Positions 1 to 6,921 of a DNA stretch of 13,650 nucleotides are shown in pieces (position 1 is the stretch's first letter; each line of letters opens with the position of its first letter). The position numbers and the translations under genes were made by a program. The DNA is from JAICMB01 sp049514735. Lineage in GTDB: Bacteria > Acidobacteriota > Terriglobia > Bryobacterales > Bryobacteraceae. The notes under the pieces are model-generated. The model was not told the DNA's origin, did no database searches, and saw only the letters and a list, made by a program, of their open reading frames with translations. The DNA is taken from assembly GCA_049514735.1 (NCBI GenBank), contig JBEKUT010000172.1, forward strand, positions 1 through 13,650. Direction: 5' to 3'.

Positions 1-1
1 G

Positions 2-583
2 CTGCATTATCGAAACTACGGGATCAATTTCTATACCACGCGAGACGAGTACGTTTCCTGCTGGTTCAACTCACTCGGTTTCGAACCAACCCGCGATACC
101 GTGTTTCCCGAAGTCGGCAGATTCGGAGTCCAACCCATCGATGTGCGCCGCTTCGACGAACAACAGTGGATTGCGACGTTTAAATTGCCGCCCGGTCTCG
201 CGCCAGGATGGCATGAAGTCAGGCTGCGAACTGAAGGGAGCCCGTTGAGCGAGCCGGCTCGCATCGCCGTCGATATCCCGGCCGTCGTCAAAGAGCTCAG
301 ACTCGAGAGCGTCACCGACGGCCGTACCTGGACGCCCGCTGAAGTCATCAGCGGCTACCTGACTGTCTGGATCGCCGGACTCCCTGACAATGCCGACCGC
401 GGCAACGTGCGCGTCCCAATCGACGGCCGCAATCAGGAAATTCTTTTTGTATCTGCGCCCGACGAGCAAGGCCTGCGCCAAATCAACGCGAGCCTGCGCC
501 CGCTGGTCCGTCCGGGAATCCACGAACTTGCCGTCGAGTGCGGTGGAACGCGATCGAATAATATAAACATTCGCACCTGCTAG
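2..583 (+). CDS. Hypothetical protein, C-terminal part (5' end outside window)
   Basis: The frame is open from base 2 and ends at TAG 581-583, so about 193 C-terminal residues are visible and the start lies upstream. The GTG at 101 is an internal codon, not a convincing start: the upstream residues (YGINFYTTRDEYVSCWF) read as normal protein. Two stretches of alternating hydrophobic and polar residues separated by prolines and glycines (roughly WIATFKLPPGLAPGWHEVRLR and later LTVWIAGLPDNADRGNVRV) suggest tandem beta-sandwich, Ig/TIG-like domains. No catalytic motif, membrane segment or lipobox is visible in this part. I do not recognise the family. It lies 17 nt upstream of the DUF721 gene on the same strand and may be cotranscribed with it. 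Fold is inferred from the pattern only. Confidence 0.7.
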   Translation: MHYRNYGINFYTTRDEYVSCWFNSLGFEPTRDTVFPEVGRFGVQPIDVRRFDEQQWIATFKLPPGLAPGWHEVRLRTEGSPLSEPARIAVDIPAVVKELRLESVTDGRTWTPAEVISGYLTVWIAGLPDNADRGNVRVPIDGRNQEILFVSAPDEQGLRQINASLRPLVRPGIHELAVECGGTRSNNINIRTC

Positions 584-586
584 AAT
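578..586 (+). promoter_or_regulatory. Possible extended -10 promoter element before the DUF721 gene
   Basis: TG at 578-579, one base, then TAGAAT at 581-586 fits an extended -10 box (TGnTATAAT-like, 5 of 6 in the hexamer). It overlaps the stop codon of the upstream gene and would start RNA near 593, leaving a very short leader before the ATG at 601. The -35 region (about 558-563) is A/T-rich but is not a recognisable TTGACA. Weak evidence; no Shine-Dalgarno is seen before 601. Confidence 0.25.
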
Positions 587-600
587 GAGATTCGGTTCCG

Positions 601-1011
601 ATGGAACGGGCTGGTCGATCCCTCGCCAAACTGAAACTTTCCGGCACGATTTCCGCTGACGAACTCGCTATCGCGGCTTGGCCGGCGGCGGTCGGCAAAC
701 GTATCGCGTCACATACGCGCGCAGTTGCGCTCGTTCGCGGCAACCTGGTAGTCGAGGTGGAAGACGCAGTCTGGCAGAAACAACTTTTCTATCTGCGCTC
801 GCACATGATCCGAAAGATCCGTGAAATATTGGGTGACACGATCGTTAGCGAAGTTGAATTTCGCATCGCGGTCAAGCGGCGTCCTCCAGGCGTCGCGATG
901 CAGGCTGCGCCGGCATCGACCGACGATGCCGATGGCGACGATGCCGACGGTATCGGGGATCCCATTCTTCGCATCCTATATAAGCAAGCGAGGAAGAAGG
1001 CTATCGGGTGA
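601..1011 (+). CDS. DUF721 domain protein (DciA-like)
   Basis: 136 residues. The N-terminal 95 or so residues match the DUF721 pattern: W27-PAAVG with the following basic stretch (KRIASHTRAVAL), a strand GNLVVEVEDAVW (47-58), then a helix QLFYLRSHMIRKIRE and a final strand VSEVEFRI. Members related to DciA load or assist the replicative helicase DnaB in bacteria lacking DnaC; this protein is a plausible DciA-type factor, but the domain is also found in proteins of unknown role. The C-terminal third is a low-complexity acidic linker (DDADGDDADG) followed by a basic tail. The stop overlaps the gatC GTG start by 4 nt (GTGA, 1008-1011), so translation is probably coupled to gatC. The ATG at 601 has no clear Shine-Dalgarno. 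Confidence 0.8.
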   Translation: MERAGRSLAKLKLSGTISADELAIAAWPAAVGKRIASHTRAVALVRGNLVVEVEDAVWQKQLFYLRSHMIRKIREILGDTIVSEVEFRIAVKRRPPGVAMQAAPASTDDADGDDADGIGDPILRILYKQARKKAIG

Positions 1012-1307
1012 AAATAACCGAGAAAGAGGTCCGCTATGTGGCCGACCTCGCTAACCTGGATTTAACCGACGAGGAAGTTCGCAGGCTAAACCACGATTTG
1101 GACGAAGTGCTGACGCATATGGAAGCTCTGAACGAGCTCGATACCAGCGGCGTCGAACCGATGGCGCAAGTACTGTACGAAGCCGATCCGAATGCCACGT
1201 TGCGCGAAGACCGTGAAGGTCCGTGCCTTGGAACAACGATTGCCCTCGCCAACGCGCCCGCTTCCGGCAACGGATACTTCAAGGTTCCGAAGGTGATCGA
1301 GCGATGA
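1008..1307 (+). CDS. gatC: Asp-tRNA(Asn)/Glu-tRNA(Gln) amidotransferase subunit C
   Basis: 99 residues with a GTG start. The small C subunit of the GatCAB amidotransferase wraps around GatA and GatB and stabilises the complex that converts misacylated Glu-tRNA(Gln) and Asp-tRNA(Asn) to Gln-tRNA and Asn-tRNA. Family features are clear: the N-terminal KEVRYVADLANLDLTDEE segment, the helix with LDEVLTHMEALNELDT, the GVEPM motif, then LRED and the C-terminal GYFKVPKVIE. Length is normal for GatC. It begins inside the last codon of the DUF721 gene (GTGA overlap) and ends inside the gatA start (ATGA overlap, 1304-1307). Confidence 0.96.
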   Translation: MKITEKEVRYVADLANLDLTDEEVRRLNHDLDEVLTHMEALNELDTSGVEPMAQVLYEADPNATLREDREGPCLGTTIALANAPASGNGYFKVPKVIER

Positions 1308-2728
1308 CGCTCACCATCGCACAGGTGCAGGAAGGGCTGCGGACAAAACGCTTCAGTGCCCTCGAACTGGCGAATAGCGCTCTGCAATCGGCCGAAACTG
1401 AGAATGCCAAGACAAATGCCTTCCTGACCTTTTCTACTGAACGGGCATTCGCAACGGCAAGACGCGTCGACGATGCGATTGCACGCGGCGACGATCCCGG
1501 TCCACTGGCCGGCGTGCCGATTGCAGTGAAAGATGTCATCGTCACCAAGGGACTGCGCACTACTTGCGGATCGCGCCTGCTCGCGAATTACGAACCTCCT
1601 TACGACGCGACCGCGGTCATCCGGCTGGAGCAGGCCGGCGGCGTCATTATTGGTAAAACGAACTGCGACGAGTTCGCCATGGGATCGTCGAACGAGAACT
1701 CGGCGTTCGGACCCGTGAGAAATCCTGTCGCGCTCGACCGCGTGCCCGGTGGATCGAGCGGCGGATCGGCTGCCGCAGTGGCGCAAGGTTCGGCAGTTGT
1801 CGCTCTTGGTTCGGATACCGGCGGATCGGTTCGGCAACCGGCGTCGTTTTGCGGCGTGGTCGGAGTGACTCCGACTTATGGCCGCGTTTCGCGATATGGC
1901 TTGGTGGCGTTTGCAAGCTCGCTCGATCATATTGGTCCTTTCGGCCGTACCGTTCGCGATGCAGCAATGCTTCTTCGAACCATTGCGGGACGGGACGAAA
2001 TGGACGCGACATCCGCGTTTGCGCCGGTTCCGGATTACGTTGCCGCGCTCGACGGCAACGTGAAAGGCGTCAAGGTCGGCCTGCCCAAAGAATATTTCGA
2101 GGGCCTTTCGAGCGAGTCGGGCGACCTTATTATGAAGGGCGTCGATACGCTGAAGGGCCTCGGTTGCGAAGTTCATGAAATCAGCCTCCCTGCGACGAAA
2201 TACGCGATCGCTTGTTACTACATCATTGCTACCGCCGAAGCGAGTTCCAATCTGGCTCGCTACGACGGCGTTCGCTACACCATGCGCGCGGCGAAATCGG
2301 ACACGCTGAGCGACATGTATCGCCGCACGCGCGGCGAAGGGTTCGGCGCGGAATGCAAACGCCGCATCATGCTCGGAACATACGTTCTGAGCCACGGTTA
2401 CTACGACGCCTTTTATTTAAAGGCGCAAAAGGTAAGGGCGCTGATCGCCGAGGATTACAAGAAAGCGTTTTCCGAAGTAGATGCGATCGTGGCGCCAGTC
2501 GCGCCGTCGCCGGCGTTCAAGATCGGCGAAAAAGTAGACGATCCGCTCGAAATGTACCTGTCCGATATCTACACTATTACCGGCGACCTGGCCGGCATTC
2601 CCTGCATGAGCGTCCCTTGCAGAACGACGGCCGGCGGACTACCGGTCGGCATGCAGATACTGACCAAACACTTCGACGAGGCCGGTATGTTCCGCCTCGC
2701 CGATGCTTTCGAAAGAACCACGCAATAA
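1304..2728 (+). CDS. gatA: Asp-tRNA(Asn)/Glu-tRNA(Gln) amidotransferase subunit A (amidase)
   Basis: 474 residues. GatA is the glutaminase subunit of GatCAB; it hydrolyses glutamine and passes ammonia to GatB, which amidates the misacylated tRNA. The amidase signature is complete: VAVKD-like VPIAVKDVI with K76, the glycine/serine loop PGGSSGGS (148-155) with the cis-serine S151, and GSDTGGSVRQPA with the nucleophile S175. The spacing of K76, S151 and S175 matches the Lys-cisSer-Ser triad I recall from characterised GatA proteins. The ATG at 1304 is chosen because it forms the ATGA overlap with gatC and gives a family-typical N-terminus (MTLTIAQVQEGL); the frame extends 27 codons further upstream inside gatC but that part is only gatC antiframe. 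gatB is not adjacent; sodA follows after 21 nt. Confidence 0.97.
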   Translation: MTLTIAQVQEGLRTKRFSALELANSALQSAETENAKTNAFLTFSTERAFATARRVDDAIARGDDPGPLAGVPIAVKDVIVTKGLRTTCGSRLLANYEPPYDATAVIRLEQAGGVIIGKTNCDEFAMGSSNENSAFGPVRNPVALDRVPGGSSGGSAAAVAQGSAVVALGSDTGGSVRQPASFCGVVGVTPTYGRVSRYGLVAFASSLDHIGPFGRTVRDAAMLLRTIAGRDEMDATSAFAPVPDYVAALDGNVKGVKVGLPKEYFEGLSSESGDLIMKGVDTLKGLGCEVHEISLPATKYAIACYYIIATAEASSNLARYDGVRYTMRAAKSDTLSDMYRRTRGEGFGAECKRRIMLGTYVLSHGYYDAFYLKAQKVRALIAEDYKKAFSEVDAIVAPVAPSPAFKIGEKVDDPLEMYLSDIYTITGDLAGIPCMSVPCRTTAGGLPVGMQILTKHFDEAGMFRLADAFERTTQ

Positions 2729-2737
2729 CGAGACTGA

Positions 2738-2743
2738 GAGGAG
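2738..2743 (+). promoter_or_regulatory. Shine-Dalgarno of sodA
   Basis: GAGGAG at 2738-2743 lies 6 nt before the sodA ATG (2750). It is the strongest ribosome binding site of the left half of the window, and the gap after gatA (2729-2749) contains nothing else, so sodA is probably read from the gat transcript with its own efficient initiation. Confidence 0.7.
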
Positions 2744-2749
2744 ATCAAC

Positions 2750-3361
2750 ATGGCGTTTACACTACCTAGCCTGCCCTACGCTTACGATGCGCTGGAGCCG
2801 CATATCGACCAGAAGACGATGGAGATCCATCACACCAAACACCATCAGGCGTACATCACGAATCTCAACAAGGCGCTGGAATCGGCGCCCGATCTGCAAA
2901 GCAAGACCGTTGAAGAACTGCTGGCCAACAATTGCGCCATCGTTCCCGAGAACATTCGCACCGCGGTCCGCAATAATGGCGGCGGACATATTAACCACTC
3001 GATGTTTTGGGTGATTATGGGACCCGGCAAAGGCGGCGCGCCGGTGGGCAATCTCGCCACGGCGATCAACAGCACGTTCGGCGGCTTCGACACGTTCAAA
3101 GAGAAAGTGAATGCCGCGGGCGCGGCCCGTTTCGGATCGGGATGGGCGTGGCTGCTGAAGACTGGGAGTGGTCTTGAAATTTCGTCCACCGCGAATCAGG
3201 ACAGCCCCGTGATGGAAGGCAAGTATCCCGTGATTGGCGTCGACGTTTGGGAACACGCTTATTATTTGAAGTATCAGAACCGCCGGCCGGAGTATCTCGG
3301 CGCATGGTGGAATGTAGTGAATTGGGAGGAAGCGGAGAAGCGCTTCAACTCCGGGAGGTAA
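2750..3361 (+). CDS. sodA: Superoxide dismutase, Mn/Fe family (Mn-type residues)
   Basis: 203 residues, full family length, no signal peptide, so cytoplasmic. It converts superoxide to oxygen and hydrogen peroxide. The four metal ligands are visible: H27 (MEIHHTKHH), H83 (GGGHINHSMFW), D165 and H169 (DVWEHAYYLKY). The signature DVWEHAYY is intact. Metal preference: the second-sphere glutamine is in the C-terminal domain (ANQDSP, Q150) and the N-terminal position is glycine (GGG, 77-79), the arrangement typical of Mn enzymes, although cambialistic activity cannot be excluded. It sits between gatA (21 nt upstream) and the ABC ATPase, whose Shine-Dalgarno overlaps the sodA 3' end. Confidence 0.96.
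   Translation: MAFTLPSLPYAYDALEPHIDQKTMEIHHTKHHQAYITNLNKALESAPDLQSKTVEELLANNCAIVPENIRTAVRNNGGGHINHSMFWVIMGPGKGGAPVGNLATAINSTFGGFDTFKEKVNAAGAARFGSGWAWLLKTGSGLEISSTANQDSPVMEGKYPVIGVDVWEHAYYLKYQNRRPEYLGAWWNVVNWEEAEKRFNSGR
3353..3359 (+). promoter_or_regulatory. Shine-Dalgarno for the ABC ATPase, overlapping the sodA stop
   Basis: GGGAGGT at 3353-3359 covers the last codons of sodA and the first base of its TAA. It is 4-5 nt before CTG 3364, the normal distance for initiation, and no ATG, GTG or TTG in the ATPase frame is nearby. It therefore decides the start chosen for the next gene and implies that ribosomes finishing sodA reinitiate here. Confidence 0.6.
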
Positions 3362-3363
3362 CG

Positions 3364-4314
3364 CTGAACATCCTGACGCTGACAGGCGTCTCGAAGCACT
3401 ACCCTGCGCATCATGCCGTAACCGGAGTCTCGCTCGAAGTCGAGAAAGGAGAATTTTTCTCACTTCTGGGCCCCTCCGGTTGCGGCAAAACAACCACTCT
3501 TCGACTGATCGCCGGCTTTGAAGATCCCACCCGCGGCGAGATTTCTATCAACGGACAATCCGTCCAGCATCTTCGTCCTTATCAGCGCAACGTCAGCACC
3601 GTATTTCAGAATTACGCTCTGTTTCCTCACTTGACGGTTCAGGATAATGTCGAGTTCGGGTTGCGGCGGCGCGGCGAGAATAATATCGCGGCGCGCGTGC
3701 GTGAAGCTCTCGAGATGGTGCAGCTTGGGGGCAAAGAATCGCGCAAGCCCGCGGAGTTGTCCGGAGGTGAGCGGCAACGCGCGGCACTGGCGCGATCGTT
3801 GGTGCTGGCTCCCGATGTTCTGTTGCTGGACGAGCCGCTGTCGGCGCTCGATCCGGCGCTCCGCAAGCAGGTGCGGGCGGAGCTGAAGAGCCTGCAACGG
3901 CGGGTCGGGATTACGTTTCTGTTTGTCACGCACGATCAGGAAGAGGCGCTTTCCATGTCGGATCGAATCGGCGTGATGAATCAAGGCCGGTTGGAACAAG
4001 TGGGGACGCCGCAGGACATTTATCTGCGGCCGCGGACTCGATTTGTCGCTTCGTTTCTGGGCGCGATTAATTGGATTAATGGGATTGGCGTGCGGCCGGA
4101 GGCGACTCGGATTGCTCGGACGGGCGTGACGGATGGGGCGCGGCCCGCTGTTGTCTTGCATTCGACCTTCCTCGGAAATATTGTTCAAGTGCATGCGCGT
4201 TTGGGCGATGGGGCTCCGGTTATGGCGGAGGTGTCGCGGCTGCACGAGCCGTTTGCTCCGGGCGACACTGTTCATGTCTGGTGGAATCCTGGCGACGAGC
4301 TGACCTTCGAATGA
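3364..4314 (+). CDS. potA: ABC transporter ATPase, spermidine/putrescine (PotA) type
   Basis: 316 residues from a proposed CTG start. It powers import through the two permeases that follow. Motifs in order: Walker A GPSGCGKTT (36-44), Q-loop VFQNYALFPHL (80-90), signature LSGGERQRAALARSL (132-146), Walker B VLLLDEPLSALD (152-163), H-loop VTHDQEEAL (188-196), then a TOBE-like region with RPEATRI. The C-terminal part is short: PotA proteins are usually around 350-380 residues, so the TOBE linker looks compressed. Start choice: CTG 3364 gives the family-like N-terminus NILTLTGVSKHYP and has GGGAGGT just upstream; in-frame ATGs at 3304 and 3247 lie deep inside sodA, lack a ribosome site and add residues that are only sodA in another frame. 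The stop overlaps the permease ATG (ATGA, 4311-4314). Substrate is inferred from the complete potABCD order; other PotA-like importers carry different cations or organic acids. Confidence 0.9.
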   Translation: MNILTLTGVSKHYPAHHAVTGVSLEVEKGEFFSLLGPSGCGKTTTLRLIAGFEDPTRGEISINGQSVQHLRPYQRNVSTVFQNYALFPHLTVQDNVEFGLRRRGENNIAARVREALEMVQLGGKESRKPAELSGGERQRAALARSLVLAPDVLLLDEPLSALDPALRKQVRAELKSLQRRVGITFLFVTHDQEEALSMSDRIGVMNQGRLEQVGTPQDIYLRPRTRFVASFLGAINWINGIGVRPEATRIARTGVTDGARPAVVLHSTFLGNIVQVHARLGDGAPVMAEVSRLHEPFAPGDTVHVWWNPGDELTFE

Positions 4315-5144
4315 ACAGCCGTTTGCGTGCTTGGTTTCTCTTTCCATCATGGGCGGTGATGCTCCTCTTCTTTCTCGCGCCGCTCGCGATTATCTGTTTC
4401 TATAGCGCGCTGACTCGCGGGCCTTATGGCGGGTTTTCCATGCCCTGGACCTTTGAAAGCTATGCGCGGCTTTTCGATTCTTTGTATCTCAGGATTCTGG
4501 GACGGTCGTTTTGGATCGCCGGCGTTTCTACTTTGTTTTGTCTGCTGCTCGGGTTTCCGCTGGCTTTGTTTATCTCGCGGTCCGGTGAGCGGAAGAATCT
4601 GTATCTCACGTTAGTGATGCTGCCTTTCTGGACCAGCTTTCTGGTTCGCACTTATGCCTGGATGTTTCTGCTGCGCGACACGGGACTTATTAATACCGTG
4701 CTTCAGAAGATCGGACTGATTCACGATCCGTTGCCGCTGCTTTATAACGACGGCGCGGTGATCTTAGGTCTGGTTTATGGTTTTCTGCCGTTCATGGTGC
4801 TGCCGCTATATGCTTCCCTAGAGCGGCTGGATCGCAACTTACTCGAAGCCGCGGCCGATCTGGGAGCGCGGCCATTAGCAACCCTTTGGCGTGTGACGAT
4901 TCCGTTGTGCTCACCTGGTATTCGGGCCGGGTTTATTCTCGTTTTTATCCCGTGTTTGGGTGCGTATCTGACGCCGGACTTACTGGGCGGCGGTAAGTCG
5001 GTAATGGTTGGGAATCTGGTGCAGAACCAGTTCACGACGGCGCGGGATTGGCCGTTTGGGTCGGCGATGTCGCTGGCATTGATGGCCATCGTGATGCTCC
5101 TTTTAATTGGGCTGATGCGGCGCGGCGATGAGGGGCTGTTGTGA
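4311..5144 (+). CDS. potB: ABC transporter permease, spermidine/putrescine (PotB) type
   Basis: 277 residues, inner-membrane permease with about six hydrophobic spans, the first at residues 7-32 (WFLFPSWAVMLLFFLAPLAI). The binding-protein-dependent transport signature (EAA loop) is EAAADLGARPLATLWRVTIP, ending in a proline-glycine pair, and would contact the ATPase. Other PotB-like pieces are LPFWTSFLVRTYAWMFLLRDTGLIN and the conserved LTPDLLGGG segment. The ATG at 4311 makes the ATGA overlap with the ATPase stop; an in-frame upstream start at 4281 would only add ten residues inside that gene. Ends in a GTGA overlap with the second permease (5141-5144). Confidence 0.93.
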   Translation: MNSRLRAWFLFPSWAVMLLFFLAPLAIICFYSALTRGPYGGFSMPWTFESYARLFDSLYLRILGRSFWIAGVSTLFCLLLGFPLALFISRSGERKNLYLTLVMLPFWTSFLVRTYAWMFLLRDTGLINTVLQKIGLIHDPLPLLYNDGAVILGLVYGFLPFMVLPLYASLERLDRNLLEAAADLGARPLATLWRVTIPLCSPGIRAGFILVFIPCLGAYLTPDLLGGGKSVMVGNLVQNQFTTARDWPFGSAMSLALMAIVMLLLIGLMRRGDEGLL

Positions 5145-5902
5145 AGCGCGCGGCCCTTTCTTTGTACGCGGCTGGCGCGTTTGTGTTTCTGTATCTGCCG
5201 CTCGCCGTGCTCGCCCTGTTCAGTTTCAATTCTTCGCGATTTACCGTGTGGGAAGGATTTTCGCTGCAATGGTATGCGGCTGCTTTTCATGACACGCAAC
5301 TTACGGATGCAGCGTGGAACAGTCTGCTCATCGCTGTCGCCGCCACCGTCTTGTCGACTATCATCGGGACGCTGTGCGCTTATGGTTTGTGGAAGCGCAA
5401 TTCGCTGGTCTTGACCGGATCGTTGTATCTCTCGCTGGTGACTCCCGAGATAGTGACTGGTATCTCTCTGCTGGCTTTTTTTCAATGGACGTTTCGGTTC
5501 CTTCGCGTCCATCTCGGAATGCACACGGTGATTCTCGCTCATGTTTCTTTCTCCATTGCTTATGTCGTAATAGTCGTGATGGCGCGGCTGCGGACCGTCG
5601 ATCCGAAGCTCGAAGAAGCCGCGCTCGACCTGGGCGCTAACGAATGGCAGGCTTTCCGATTTGTCACTCTCCCACTGATTCTGCCGGGCGTGATTGCCGC
5701 GGCGCTGTTGGCGTTTACGGTGTCGTTCGACGATTATGTGATCACGAGCCTGGTGGCGGGCGTCGATTCGGAGACTCTTCCGATGGTCATTTACGCGTTC
5801 GCGCGGCGGGGGGTGAATCCGGTAGTTAACGCCATCTCGGCGCTGATTGTGTTTGGATTCGGCGCTCTGATTCTGCTGTCGCAAAGGTTCCAACGAACGT
5901 GA
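5141..5902 (+). CDS. potC: ABC transporter permease, spermidine/putrescine (PotC) type
   Basis: 253 residues, GTG start. Second membrane subunit of the importer. Hydrophobic spans are visible at the N-terminus (LYAAGAFVFLYLPLAVLALF), in the middle and at the end (AISALIVFGFGALILL). The EAA loop reads EEAALDLGANEWQAFRFVTL followed by PLILPG. The PotC-typical FSFNSSRF and SFDDYVITSL motifs are present, the latter being characteristic of PotC/YdcV-like permeases. The gene overlaps potB by GTGA and the binding-protein gene by GTGA (5899-5902), so all four components should be made in linked amounts. Confidence 0.93.
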   Translation: MKRAALSLYAAGAFVFLYLPLAVLALFSFNSSRFTVWEGFSLQWYAAAFHDTQLTDAAWNSLLIAVAATVLSTIIGTLCAYGLWKRNSLVLTGSLYLSLVTPEIVTGISLLAFFQWTFRFLRVHLGMHTVILAHVSFSIAYVVIVVMARLRTVDPKLEEAALDLGANEWQAFRFVTLPLILPGVIAAALLAFTVSFDDYVITSLVAGVDSETLPMVIYAFARRGVNPVVNAISALIVFGFGALILLSQRFQRT

Positions 5903-6921
5903 ATCGGCGCGTGTTTCTGTTGGGCGTTCCGGGGTTGGCGGGCTGTATGCGCGAGCGGCGGCCGCGGCTCAATGTGTTTAACTGGTCGAGTTACATCGCT
6001 CCGGAGACGGTTCCCAAGTTCGAAACAGAATACGGCGTGCGCGTGCGCTATGCCGTTTACGAGAGCAATGAAGAGATGCTGGCGCGCGTGATGGGCGGCA
6101 ATTCCGGTTGGGATATTGTTTTTCCCACCGATTATATTGTGAAGCCGATGATCGAGCAGGGCCTGCTGGCGAATTTGCGACATGATTTACTCCCTCATTT
6201 AGGTCAACTGGAGGCGCTTTTCCTGCACCCTTCCTGGGATCCGAGTCTGCAGTGGTCCGTTCCTTATATGGTTACGGCGGCCGGCATTGCGTATAATCGC
6301 AAGCTGATTCCGGCTCCGGCGGCGTGGTCCGATCTATGGGAGCCGCGGCTGCGCGGGCGAATTACGATGCTCGACGATCCTTTCGATGTGTTGGGCGCTT
6401 GTCTCAAGCGAATTGGCTGTTCTATTAATTCGTCCGATTCTTCGCAGTTGAAGCGGGCTCAGCGTGAGGCGATGTCTCAGAAGCCTTTGCTGCGTGCGTA
6501 TCTGAACGCGGAGGCGCGCGATCAAGTGGTGAGTGGCGATGTGTTGGCGGCACAGATGTGGAATACGACGGCGCAACAGGCGATGGATTCGTCGGCGGAT
6601 GTGGCTTTCGCGTATCCAATGGAAGGCTACGCCACTTATCCGGACTGTTCCGTGATTTTGCGCGAGAGCCGGCGCGTGGAGTTGGCGCACAAGTTTGTCG
6701 ATTTCTTGTTGCGTCCCGAGATTGCGGCGGCGAATGCGTTGGCGGCGCGGACGACGACGACGAACGCGGGCGCGCGTGCGTTGTTGCCGGAATCGTTTCG
6801 AAATAACAACACTTTGTATCCTCCTGCTGAAATTGTGGCGCGGGGCGAATGGGCGGAGACGTTGTCACCGGCGTGTCAGCGGCTGCGGGATCGTTTGTGG
6901 ACCGAAATCAAGTCGGCGTGA
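5899..6921 (+). CDS. potD: Spermidine/putrescine-type substrate-binding lipoprotein (PotD)
   Basis: 340 residues, GTG start. The N-terminus MNRRVFLLGVPGLAGC has two arginines, a hydrophobic stretch and a lipobox LAGC with C16 as the lipidated cysteine, so the protein is probably anchored in a membrane rather than freely periplasmic. It belongs to the PotD/PotF group: NVFNWSSYIAPETVPKFE, YAVYESNEEMLA, WDIVFPTDYIV, WSDLWEP, LLRPEIAAANA, then NNNTLYPPAEIVARGEW. The sequence position equal to the ligand aspartate near the C-terminal lobe is kept (D249 in TYPDCSVI), while the neighbouring tryptophan of E. coli PotD looks like tyrosine here; this alignment is from memory, so the exact polyamine is uncertain. 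Last gene of the operon; a hairpin follows about 60 nt later. Confidence 0.92.
   Translation: MNRRVFLLGVPGLAGCMRERRPRLNVFNWSSYIAPETVPKFETEYGVRVRYAVYESNEEMLARVMGGNSGWDIVFPTDYIVKPMIEQGLLANLRHDLLPHLGQLEALFLHPSWDPSLQWSVPYMVTAAGIAYNRKLIPAPAAWSDLWEPRLRGRITMLDDPFDVLGACLKRIGCSINSSDSSQLKRAQREAMSQKPLLRAYLNAEARDQVVSGDVLAAQMWNTTAQQAMDSSADVAFAYPMEGYATYPDCSVILRESRRVELAHKFVDFLLRPEIAAANALAARTTTTNAGARALLPESFRNNNTLYPPAEIVARGEWAETLSPACQRLRDRLWTEIKSA

Noticed and set aside
1034..2395. A 453-codon open frame on the - strand
   Set aside because: It lies opposite gatC/gatA, is rich in Arg, His and Ser without family motifs, and is explained by the GC-rich codon pattern of the sense gene.
3247..3363. Extended ABC ATPase start at ATG 3247 or ATG 3304
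   Set aside because: Both lie inside sodA, have no ribosome site, and add residues that do not resemble the ATPase family; CTG 3364 with GGGAGGT fits better.
4775..5893. A 372-codon open frame on the - strand
   Set aside because: It is antisense to potB and potC, which have unmistakable permease motifs; the translation is Arg/Gln/His-rich low-information sequence.
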